From the NCBI GenBank assembly GCA_022449345.1, contig JAKURL010000008.1, positions 1 to 64,000 of the forward strand: a stretch of DNA of 64,000 nucleotides. Direction: 5' to 3'. Below the pieces are notes generated by a model that saw only the letters and a program-made list of their open reading frames with translations, had not been told where the DNA came from and searched no databases. This document shows, in pieces, positions 40,915-48,262 of this stretch. Every line of letters starts with the position of its first letter. Position 1 is the first letter of the stretch. Source of the DNA: Candidatus Thalassarchaeum sp. Lineage in GTDB: Archaea > Thermoplasmatota > Poseidoniia > Poseidoniales > Thalassarchaeaceae. A program made the position numbers and the translations under genes.

Positions 40915-42252
40915 TCAATTCAACAGGTTCGGATGCTCTTCGAGATACCTGATTGACACATCTCTGTTGCGGAAGTCTTGTTCTGTAAGAATTGCTCGAT
41001 GCAATGGGATTAATGTTTCAACACCCAAAATCATGGTTTCTGCAAGGGCTGCATCGAGTCTCCTAATCGCTTCCTCACGGTCTTTGCCCCAAACGATTAG
41101 TTTGGCAAGCAATGAGTCGAAGGAGGGCGGCATATCGTATCCGGTGTGGGCATGAGTATCGACGCGAACGCCTGGACCCGCTGGCCAATGACATTCCCAA
41201 AGTCGACCCGGAGATGGTTCCAAAGTTCGCGGGTTCTCGGCGTTGATTCGCACCTGAATCGCATGACCGGAAATCTCGATTTTTTCTTGTTTAACAGGAA
41301 GGCTCTCACCCGATGCGACACGAATCCCAAGCGAAACAAGGTCATGACCAGTTATCATCTCGGTAACCGTATGCTCGACCTGAACTCGAGGGTTGACTTC
41401 TAGGAAGTAGAACTCGCCGTGAGCGTCTCGAAGGAACTCAAAGGTTGCAAGTCCCTTGTAGCCGACCGCTTTGGCTCCGGCTACGACTCGAGCGCCAATA
41501 TCGGCTCTAACCTCCTCAGATAGCCATGGGCCCTCCTCGAGAATCTTCTGGTGTCGGCGTTGTATCGAACAGAATCTCTCACCGAAGTGAACTGCATTTT
41601 CGCCGTCACCGAGAACTTGGAATTCAACGTGCTGCGCTCCTTCGATGAATTTCTCCAAGAAGACTCGGTCATCACCGAAGGCAGAAAGTGCTCGGCCTTG
41701 ACATAGGTTCAGAGCCGATTCGAATTCGTCGACTGAATCTACCTCTTGCATTCCAATTCCGCCACCTCCAGCAGCCGCCTTGATAATCACAGGAAAGCCG
41801 ATATCGGCAGCGATGGCCGCTGCCTCAGTGGGATCGGATACCGGCCCAGGAGAACCCTTTGCAATCGGCAATCCTGCCTTCGACATAGTTTCTCGAGCGG
41901 TAATTTTGTCACCGAGTATTCTCAATACCTCTGCGCTTGGACCGATGAAAATGATACCCTCTTCGGCCAGCCTATCGGCAAAAATTGGGTTCTCCGCGAG
42001 AAAGCCATATCCAGGGTGTACAGCGTCTGCACCGACCTCTTTTGCAGCAGCTACAATCGCCTCTATATCTAGGTAAGATGCAAGAGGGTCGTCTCGGGCA
42101 ATATGAATTGCTTCGTCTGCAAGACGGACCGGTGTTGTCAGCCTATCTTCTCGACCGTGAATCATCACCGCCTCGATTCCGAGGGTTCTCAGAGAACGCA
42201 AAATTCGTAGGGCTATCTCGCCTCGATTCGCAATCAGCACCCTGCGGAACAT
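40915..42252 (-). CDS. accC: Biotin carboxylase subunit
   Basis: ATP-grasp enzyme that carboxylates biotin for acetyl-/propionyl-CoA carboxylase. Motifs: RRVLIANRGEIALRILRSLR, GADAVHPGYGFLAEN, the glycine-rich ATP lid IIKAAAGGGGIGMQEV, ERFCSIQRRHQKILEEGP, FEFLRDAHGEFYFLEVNPRVQVEHTVTEMI and RINAEN. 445 residues, standard. No biotin carrier or carboxyltransferase gene is in the window. With IcmF it hints at propionate or branched-acid metabolism. Confidence 0.95.
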   Translation of the reverse strand: MFRRVLIANRGEIALRILRSLRTLGIEAVMIHGREDRLTTPVRLADEAIHIARDDPLASYLDIEAIVAAAKEVGADAVHPGYGFLAENPIFADRLAEEGIIFIGPSAEVLRILGDKITARETMSKAGLPIAKGSPGPVSDPTEAAAIAADIGFPVIIKAAAGGGGIGMQEVDSVDEFESALNLCQGRALSAFGDDRVFLEKFIEGAQHVEFQVLGDGENAVHFGERFCSIQRRHQKILEEGPWLSEEVRADIGARVVAGAKAVGYKGLATFEFLRDAHGEFYFLEVNPRVQVEHTVTEMITGHDLVSLGIRVASGESLPVKQEKIEISGHAIQVRINAENPRTLEPSPGRLWECHWPAGPGVRVDTHAHTGYDMPPSFDSLLAKLIVWGKDREEAIRRLDAALAETMILGVETLIPLHRAILTEQDFRNRDVSIRYLEEHPNLLN

Positions 42253-42290
42253 CGAAGGTCGCTATAGGCTGAATCCTATGTAGGGTTCGG

Positions 42291-42309
42291 CGACCGCCGA
42301 AGGCGGTCG
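42291..42309 (-). terminator. UUCG-type hairpin between the reductase and accC genes
   Basis: On the minus strand CGACCGCC pairs with GGCGGTCG around TTC, giving the extra-stable C(UUCG)G cap. It lies after the reductase stop (42341) and before the accC start (42252). A T-run precedes rather than follows it, so it may be a processing/attenuation hairpin rather than a classical terminator. Confidence 0.5.
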
Positions 42310-42340
42310 AACAGTAAAAAAGCAAGAAAAATTGCTGTAA

Positions 42341-43627
42341 TCAGTAAACGTCACGCAGATATCTCTTGTCAGTCTTCATCATTCTAACTTCGACGAATTC
42401 CTTGGCCTCATCGGCTGACATACCGCCGAAATCTGCACAAATCTGAATCAATGTTGAGTGTACGTCCTTGGCCATGTAATTCTTGTCACCGCAGACGTAG
42501 AAGTGAGCTCCACCGTCAATCCAATTCCAAATTTCTTGGCCGTGTTTAATCATCAGGTGTTGAACGTAGACCTTCTCATCTCCAGCCCGACTCCATGCTA
42601 GGTCGTGCCGATCTAGTACACCTCTCTCCTTCCAGTCCTCCATTTCATCTCGGTAGTAGTATTCTCCTTCCTCGGTCCAGTCTCCAAAGAATAGCCAATT
42701 GCGACCTTTGTCTCCGTTGATATCGCGCTGTTGAAGATATGCTCTGAACGGTGCTATCCCAGTTCCTGGACCGACCATTATGCAGTCGGTATTGCCATCC
42801 TCTGGTAAGATGAACGAACGGGTTGGTGACATGAATACGCCGATTTCGGTATCATCGACCTGACAACGATCGGCGAGGAATCCAGTACACAAGCCGGTTC
42901 GGTCACGCTCGTGGTGAGAATATCGAACAATTGCCACGGTCAAATGAACGGTTCCGGGTTCGTGTTCAGGACTGCTAGCGATTGAGTATAGGCGCGGTTT
43001 CAGTCGGTCCATACCATCGACGAGTTGTTGTGCGGTAAATCCGATGTGTCCGAAATCCCCCATCGCATCGATGTAATCGCGAGACCAAATGTAGTCCTCC
43101 ATAGTATCGGCATCTTCTGTCAAGTTCCTCCAAAGAATTTCAGCAGGGTCACAAGCAGCGCCAATCTCTTCGTAGCCTTCTGGAACATCTTCACCTTCAC
43201 CGGAGCCCGACCAATCAACCAGTAGCACTCCATCCTCGGTTGATACTCGATGTCTACGGGCTATTCGAATCTCAACCGGTCCATCATCACCCATGCGGTT
43301 GCCTAGATTTTGAATCCACTTCTTCGATACTCGATGAATCTCTAGATGGTCGGTAAGGGCTTCACTTAGTGTAGTATGACCGAAGTGTGTTTCAACCATT
43401 TCATCTCCACTGAAGTTAGCGGTTGACAGCAAATCCTCGACCAATTCTGGTGGACAACAAGGAATTACTCCAAGAGCATCTCCGGCCTTGTATTCTAGAC
43501 CGGAATCTCCCAAATTGAATACAATGTGGCGAGTTTCCTTGCGAGAACCTTCACTATTGAGGACGTAATTCTCCGTTAACTTCGAGATGAACGGATTCTT
43601 TGCACTCCAATCGGACACAGCACTCAC
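42341..43627 (-). CDS. Diflavin-reductase-type FAD/NADPH protein (CysJ-like, no flavodoxin domain)
   Basis: Matches the FAD- and NADPH-binding part of sulfite reductase flavoprotein/P450 reductase. The FAD motif is RLYSIASSPEHEPGTVHLTV, with the connecting domain before it; NADPH motifs are MVGPGTGIAPFRAYLQQR, WLFFGDW and YVCGDKNYMAKDVH; the C terminus is KRYLRDVY. The N-terminal flavodoxin (FMN) domain is absent, as in stand-alone bacterial CysJ-like proteins. The start is uncertain: the frame runs up to ATG 43798, but that would overlap the divergent MBL gene. GTG 43627 and TTG 43660 are both possible. Confidence 0.85.
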   Translation of the reverse strand: MSAVSDWSAKNPFISKLTENYVLNSEGSRKETRHIVFNLGDSGLEYKAGDALGVIPCCPPELVEDLLSTANFSGDEMVETHFGHTTLSEALTDHLEIHRVSKKWIQNLGNRMGDDGPVEIRIARRHRVSTEDGVLLVDWSGSGEGEDVPEGYEEIGAACDPAEILWRNLTEDADTMEDYIWSRDYIDAMGDFGHIGFTAQQLVDGMDRLKPRLYSIASSPEHEPGTVHLTVAIVRYSHHERDRTGLCTGFLADRCQVDDTEIGVFMSPTRSFILPEDGNTDCIMVGPGTGIAPFRAYLQQRDINGDKGRNWLFFGDWTEEGEYYYRDEMEDWKERGVLDRHDLAWSRAGDEKVYVQHLMIKHGQEIWNWIDGGAHFYVCGDKNYMAKDVHSTLIQICADFGGMSADEAKEFVEVRMMKTDKRYLRDVY

Positions 43628-43678
43628 CAGTGTCTCGCCGAGCCGAAGTCCGTTTATCAAAGAAGGGGGAGAAGGTTC

Positions 43679-43695
43679 GCCCGCGTAGCGGGCGT
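43679..43695. other. GC hairpin in the divergent promoter region
   Basis: CGCCCGC pairs with GCGGGCG around GTA. It lies between the likely starts of the reductase (minus) and MBL (plus) genes and argues that the reductase begins downstream of it. It could be an operator or part of a leader. Confidence 0.4.
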
Positions 43696-43738
43696 TGATA
43701 CCCGAATGGCTCAAGTCATGAACGCCACATGGAGGGTC

Positions 43739-44524
43739 ATGCCGCGCGTGCAGTTCCTCGGGACGGGGAATGCTTTCTCGCCTCATGGAAGGATGCACGC
43801 GTTGATTCTAATCGATGGACATACACTGGTTGACACACCGCCAACTCTGCTCCCGCAATTGCGTCGTGTTGGAGTTTCAACGAAGCAAATCGAGAACCTA
43901 TTGTTTACTCACTGGCATGCAGATCATATGTTCGGATTCCCTTTCTTAATTCTTGAGAGGCGCTACATCGCGAATGCTGAGAAGCCTCTGAATGTCTACC
44001 TCAGACCCAGAGGTCGAGAGATTCTCTCAAACCTCTGTCATGTTGGTTTTCCTAGAAGCTTAGACGAGGCCTTGAGTGATGACATTAATTGGATTGAGAG
44101 TGAATCCGGAGACATAGAAAACTCAGATTGGACTTTCGAAAGATTCCAAGTTGTTCACACTCCTGAGACCGACCCTCACGGCTACATGCTAAGCCACAAG
44201 AGTGGATTCAAACTGCTTCATTGTGGCGACTCCGGCACTTGTCAAGAGATTGAAGAAAGAGCCGCATATGCTGATGTAATTCTGATAGAAATGGGAGTTC
44301 CAGATTTTGTAGAAAGCCCTAACCACCACAATCCGAGCCAAGTTAATTCACTATCTCAACGGCATCCACACGCGACAATTTTGGTGACCCATAACTACGC
44401 CGATGCTAATGATCAGGAAGGAGGTTTTTCAATGCCTACATTGAACGAAGGGATTGTCCAACTTGAGGATGGAGACGAGTTACAAATAGACGAAAATGGC
44501 GGCCATATTCTTGTTAGAAAATAG
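43739..44524 (+). CDS. MBL-fold metallohydrolase (RNase Z-like)
   Basis: Metallo-beta-lactamase fold with the di-zinc motif LLFTHWHADHMFGFPF (HxHxDH), a following LHCGDSGT strand with the bridging Asp, and ILVTHNYAD with the distal His. The opening PRVQFLGTGNAFSPHGRMHALILIDGHTLVDTPPTLLPQL resembles RNase Z/arylsulfatase-type MBL proteins, but the long exosite arm of tRNase Z is not evident. The start at ATG 43739 precedes this conserved segment; the frame extends up to 43706. The last part (HHNPSQVNSLSQRHPHATI) is typical. Substrate unknown. Confidence 0.85.
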   Translation: MPRVQFLGTGNAFSPHGRMHALILIDGHTLVDTPPTLLPQLRRVGVSTKQIENLLFTHWHADHMFGFPFLILERRYIANAEKPLNVYLRPRGREILSNLCHVGFPRSLDEALSDDINWIESESGDIENSDWTFERFQVVHTPETDPHGYMLSHKSGFKLLHCGDSGTCQEIEERAAYADVILIEMGVPDFVESPNHHNPSQVNSLSQRHPHATILVTHNYADANDQEGGFSMPTLNEGIVQLEDGDELQIDENGGHILVRK

Positions 44525-44931
44525 TGTTGTAAAATTAACTTCTATAAATATAAAGAGATTGAAAAAAAGACATTATCTTACAATAAACTAGCGATTTTCT
44601 TATTCAAATTTTCATCACTCGCTAGCACATCTGCAATTCATCTTGTTTGAAGGTATAATTCTCATCATGTTTGTGGTGAAAAAAGTAAACCGGTTTCAAG
44701 AGATTGTACAAAAAAAGGCCTACTGAAATGTTATTTTGCTAGAAATTTTCCAATCTAATGACAAAATCATAATCATATCGGGGACATACATAATGAGTCA
44801 TTCCTTCACCATCGGTCCGGCAACTTTCATTACCTCCAACGCCCTCGTGAAGAATCCGCGTTTACATCCGACGACTCCAGACATAGTACGAGGCAGTAGA
44901 CTTGGAAAGACCAGCGGTTGTGTGATAAAAA
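44525..44931. other. AT-rich 407-bp gap before orc1/cdc6, candidate replication origin
   Basis: The longest AT-rich non-coding stretch in the window, directly upstream of an orc1/cdc6 gene, the usual place of archaeal origins. It has A/T runs (44530-44590), an inverted repeat CTAGCGA (44588-44594)/TCGCTAG (44619-44625) enclosing an AT-rich 24-base interior, and TTTCCAA at 44747 with its complement TTGGAAA at 44902, which could be core ORB-like sites. No convincing full ORB consensus was found by eye. The last 130 bp are of average composition. Confidence 0.5.
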
Positions 44932-46170
44932 ATGGAAGGAAATATTTTCGAGAAGATTTTGGGGCAAGATTCCCTCTTCCTAGATAGAAAAGCCTTCGAC
45001 CACGCTTTCGAGCCTACTACTCTACCGCACCGAGATCGTGAGGTTGAGGCTCTAGTGAGAAATCTGGTCGACGCCCTCAACGGACATATTCCTTCGAACA
45101 TGCTCCTCTACGGTGTGCCTGGATCTGGAAAGACTGTGGTAACCAGATTCGTCTTGGGGCAACTCAGAGAAAAAGGCAAGGATATGGGTCAACCTGTGCG
45201 CACATACGAGATTAACTGCAGAAACGTAGATACTCGTTACAGAGTTGTACAGACTTTGGCTACAAAATTGACTCAACGAGGGGATGTCCCTATTCCATTC
45301 ACCGGTTGGCCAACTGATAGAGTTCTGGAACATTTGGTAGAAAGGATGGACCGTGCTGGTGGAGTTCACATCATTGTTCTCGATGAAATCGACAATCTTG
45401 TTGAACGGGCGGGAGATAACCTGCTGTACAATCTAACCAGCCTAAACACAATCCTACAACACTCGAGATGTTGCATAATCGGAATCAGCAATGATTTGCA
45501 TTTCACTCAGTTACTCGACCCGAGGGTCTCTGGTAGACTTGGTCAAGAAGACCTCATCTTCCACCCATACGGAGCATCAGAAATTACCGACATTCTCACC
45601 GAGAGAGTCAAGACCGGTCTACGCGAGGATGTACTCGATCAGGGTGTGGTGCAACTTTGCGCCGCACTAGCTGCACAGGAGCACGGTGACGCTCGTCGTG
45701 CCTTGGATCTTCTTCGAATATCGGTACAGAAGGCAGAGCAGCGCTCTCAAATCAAGGTCGACCCAAGACACGTTAGGCTTGCACAATCACAATTGGAACA
45801 TGACCAAGTAACGCCGGTACTACAGACTCTTCCACTACACCAGAAGTTGGTTCTATTCGCAATCCGAATCAATGAGGACAATGGACTTCGAAATATCTCC
45901 ACTGGAGAAGTTTACAGGACATACTCCGATGCATGTCTAAATGTAAACGTCGAGCCATTGACCCCTAGGAGAATCTCAACCTTGCTAAACGAATTGGATA
46001 CGCTTGGTATGATTATGGCTCGCAACGTCAGCAAGGGAAGAGGTGGACGCAGCAAACAAGTCAATTCTGCAATTCCGAAGACGGTTGATGCCGTAACTAC
46101 GATGAGTGAGGCCGACCCACTAATCGCTGAAGCCGCTCGATGTCGCTACAGATTGCAGGGCCATCTGTGA
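44932..46170 (+). CDS. cdc6: Orc1/Cdc6 replication initiator
   Basis: AAA+ origin-binding protein. Walker A is LLYGVPGSGKTVVTRFVL and Walker B IIVLDEIDNLVE; the linker before them (FDHAFEPTTLPHRDREVEALVRNLVDAL) and sensor regions (IIGISNDLHFTQLLDPRVSGRLG, HGDARRALDLLRISVQKAE) are characteristic. The C-terminal winged helix (LPLHQKLVLFAIRINEDNGLRNISTGEVYRTY ... LTPRRISTLLNELDTLGMIMARNVSKGRGGRSKQV) recognises origin repeats. 412 residues, standard. An AT-rich origin-like region lies directly upstream and a perfect terminator hairpin downstream. Confidence 0.96.
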   Translation: MEGNIFEKILGQDSLFLDRKAFDHAFEPTTLPHRDREVEALVRNLVDALNGHIPSNMLLYGVPGSGKTVVTRFVLGQLREKGKDMGQPVRTYEINCRNVDTRYRVVQTLATKLTQRGDVPIPFTGWPTDRVLEHLVERMDRAGGVHIIVLDEIDNLVERAGDNLLYNLTSLNTILQHSRCCIIGISNDLHFTQLLDPRVSGRLGQEDLIFHPYGASEITDILTERVKTGLREDVLDQGVVQLCAALAAQEHGDARRALDLLRISVQKAEQRSQIKVDPRHVRLAQSQLEHDQVTPVLQTLPLHQKLVLFAIRINEDNGLRNISTGEVYRTYSDACLNVNVEPLTPRRISTLLNELDTLGMIMARNVSKGRGGRSKQVNSAIPKTVDAVTTMSEADPLIAEAARCRYRLQGHL

Positions 46171-46219
46171 GGAAATCGACACCTTGAAGACGATTTTGAC
46201 CGATTATGCTACAAATATC

Positions 46220-46237
46220 GAGGCCCTTTAGGGCCTC
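46220..46237 (+). terminator. Perfect hairpin after cdc6
   Basis: GAGGCCC pairs with GGGCCTC around a TTTA loop, about 50 bp after the cdc6 stop. It has no long T-run after it but is the only strong structure in the 100-bp gap before the next gene. Confidence 0.55.
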
Positions 46238-46272
46238 AACGGTTAAACCGAGTTCTTAGGTCGCCGCACCCG

Positions 46273-46803
46273 ATGTCCCTCACTGACACCGACTGGTACT
46301 CGACTCTGACTCGCCCGAGTCGCACCACTTCGACAGTTATGCTGCTGCTTGGAGGATGGGTGCTATTGCTCACAATCGTCAACATTACCATCGGCGCTTA
46401 CTCATCTGGATTCAAGGCCCTTTGGCTCGGATTCCTAAGCAATGGATCTCTAGGTGATGTATACGTAGACCACGATGGAATCTCAATCGTTGTTGACGAT
46501 ATCGTCTTTGGAATTCTAGGAATCGCGCTAATTGCAATCGGCCACATGGGTATGTCGAAGGCGGTAGAAGGAGGTACAATTTCAGCAATCAAGAATCTAC
46601 CAAGTTGTCTTTCCGGATTGTTTTCGGGTGAGGATGGGATCCGTAAATCAATTGCCGATTGGATGATTGTATTTGCAATCGTCTTCTACCTTGCTTGGTC
46701 AGCACAATACAACACATGGGTAGATCCAGGTGTATTCGCTGTCAGTGTAATTCCATTCATGTTCGGTGTCGGCCTGAATTTGTTAGACAAGGCCGAGGCT
46801 TGA
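46273..46803 (+). CDS. Membrane protein of unknown function
   Basis: 176 residues with four hydrophobic segments (TVMLLLGGWVLLLTIVNITIGAY, IVFGILGIALIAIGHMGMS, WMIVFAIVFYLAWSAQYNTW, VFAVSVIPFMFGVGLNLLD). I recognise no family. It stands between the cdc6 terminator and the convergent CoA-synthesis gene. The start ATG at 46273 is the first in frame. Confidence 0.6.
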   Translation: MSLTDTDWYSTLTRPSRTTSTVMLLLGGWVLLLTIVNITIGAYSSGFKALWLGFLSNGSLGDVYVDHDGISIVVDDIVFGILGIALIAIGHMGMSKAVEGGTISAIKNLPSCLSGLFSGEDGIRKSIADWMIVFAIVFYLAWSAQYNTWVDPGVFAVSVIPFMFGVGLNLLDKAEA

Positions 46804-46815
46804 GGCTGATTTATC

Positions 46816-47829
46816 TCAAGCCCTATCCATCGCTGCTAGAAGATCTCTGCAGCGTGACTTGGAATCGAAACCTGTCCAACGTAGGACCACGCCTCGGCTA
46901 GGCTGACCATAGAGAACCACAGCGCCCAGTGATGCCATTGGATGAAGCAGCAGAGGGGCTAGGTCTTCTTCGCCATCTACATCGATGAGGCAAGTTCGGG
47001 CACTTTCATTCCAAGCCTGTATAGCGCCTGCACAGGCATGGAACAAATCGGTGCTTAGCTGACCCGGTGGGTTCTCGCAGGCGCGTCTATCATCGTATAG
47101 GGAGGCATCTATTGTCGAAGCACCTTCCCATTCCTGTCGCTTGGTCTTACCATCAATCAGAGCGATGTCTGCAGGGCTTCCCAAATCTTGCAGAGCTTTA
47201 ACCGTGATATCGCCAACTGCAATTATTGGGCCATGACTGCCAAATATTTCCTCAAGAATAGCCCGCATTGCAATGCTTGTATCATCTTCTGGACCCTCGA
47301 ACAATTGACCAAATGGATCCTTGAGATTAGCTTCGACCTCTTTTGTCATGATTAGATTGGTTTCACCCGCATCCTCGGGAAGATAGGATTGGCCGTCTTT
47401 GTCAATCTCGCCTTGGCGGATTCTAGAACTGGAAATTGGAGTGCCGTCGTGAGCATTTACATGTTCGACCTTGAGGATCTCTAGTGGTAGCAAGCCATTG
47501 CTCTCTCGGGAACGATTAATCCTCTCACAACCCGCCAATGTTTCAGGTGTGCAAAGTATGGCTGTAGCTTCCTCATGCCATGGTGCAGGTCCGTCTTCAT
47601 CCTCTAACAAATCAACAGAAATTCGGTTGGATTCAGTATCGAGAGATTCTACCATTTTCAGCGACCTTTCAGACCATGATTCGATTCGAGGATCTTTTGC
47701 CTGTGCAATCTGGTCGTTGGTAAGCCAGACCTCAAGCCTTTGACACTCTGAGAGTCCATGCTCGATAAGTGCCCGATGCCCTGCATGAAAGCGGTCGAAA
47801 GTTCCGCCAACCAATCCTAGTGAGTGCAT
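46816..47829 (-). CDS. Fused phosphopantetheine adenylyltransferase and GTP-dependent dephospho-CoA kinase
   Basis: Residues 1-150 are a nucleotidyltransferase of the archaeal PPAT type: LVGGTFDRFHAGHRALIEHGL (GGTFDxxHxGH) and GTPISSSRIRQGEI (SSSxIR). Residues about 185-335 match the DUF359 family, now known as GTP-dependent dephospho-CoA kinase in archaea: AVGDITVKALQDLGSPADIALIDGKTKRQEW, ENPPGQLSTDLFHA, IDVDGEEDLAPLLL and GAVVLYGQPSRGVV. The two last steps of CoA synthesis would thus be done by one polypeptide. The pathway start is represented by panB at 5 kb. Both catalytic signatures look intact. Confidence 0.9.
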   Translation of the reverse strand: MHSLGLVGGTFDRFHAGHRALIEHGLSECQRLEVWLTNDQIAQAKDPRIESWSERSLKMVESLDTESNRISVDLLEDEDGPAPWHEEATAILCTPETLAGCERINRSRESNGLLPLEILKVEHVNAHDGTPISSSRIRQGEIDKDGQSYLPEDAGETNLIMTKEVEANLKDPFGQLFEGPEDDTSIAMRAILEEIFGSHGPIIAVGDITVKALQDLGSPADIALIDGKTKRQEWEGASTIDASLYDDRRACENPPGQLSTDLFHACAGAIQAWNESARTCLIDVDGEEDLAPLLLHPMASLGAVVLYGQPSRGVVLRWTGFDSKSRCRDLLAAMDRA

Positions 47830-47879
47830 CGTTAGTCACCCGGTGTATGAAGTCTTGAGGGCTTTGGAATAAGTGTGTG

Positions 47880-48195
47880 CCCCGGGGCGTAACGGTGACC
47901 TTCATCGCGATGCTCGGGCACCTGACCCACCCCGGGACGTCTGTTGGACTGTGGGGTTGTCCCGTAAGTCATTCCGGTCTCTTCCGTTCTCGGTCGTCCG
48001 GGGACCCATCACAATCCGACCGCATGTTTTGCCCCGACAATCATTCCCCAGCAGCGGGTCAAGTCGGTCTTCGACATACGGCAAATCCCGTTCCGTGGTA
48101 CCGTGATTCATCCTACTAACTCCGGCGTGGGGCTTTCGTCGGCACGGTGTTGCCGGTCGGGCATCGTCGGGTCATGGGGTCCCTTCATGAACCCC
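47880..48195 (+). ncRNA. Candidate large structured RNA of unknown class
   Basis: A GC-rich 0.3-kb block without a credible gene, flanked by AT-rich DNA. Long-range pairs enclose it: TGACC (47896-47900) with GGTCA (48170-48174), and CGATGCTCGG (47908-47917) with TCGGGCATCG (48157-48166), ten pairs of which two are G-U only on the plus strand. Inside are CTGTGGGG (47949-47956) with CCCCA-CAG (48046-48054, one bulge), TTGTC with GACAA, CGGTCG with CGACCG (47991-48022), ACCGTG with CACGGT (48100-48148) and a nested CCGGCG/CGTCGG hairpin (48122-48142). RNase P or SRP RNA are possible by size, but I could not find their conserved core motifs. Strand and ends are inferred. Confidence 0.55.
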
Positions 48196-48262
48196 TCGCA
48201 TTCGAGAAATTAGTGAAAACAAGCGAAATTTACAAAATTTCACGATTTCTTGTCGATTTCAA

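Noticed and set aside
47914..47935. Minus-strand GGGTCAGGTG followed by CCGAGCA resembles SRP RNA helix 8.
   Set aside because: The GGAA tip and AGCAG return strand are not in the right order, and no Alu-domain motif could be paired with it.
47873..48119. Overlapping open frames of 69-80 codons inside the GC-rich intergenic block.
   Set aside because: Several frames on both strands are open at once, as expected of GC-rich non-coding DNA. None has a domain, ribosome site or conserved-looking sequence, and the region folds as RNA instead.
48061..48120. On the minus strand, GATGAAT...CCACG...GAACGGG looks like the 3' conserved part (CR-V) of RNase P RNA.
   Set aside because: Its position would place the 5' two thirds of the RNA inside the 872-residue coding gene, no CR-I or CR-II/III was found, and the G-U pairs of the long-range stems favour the plus strand.
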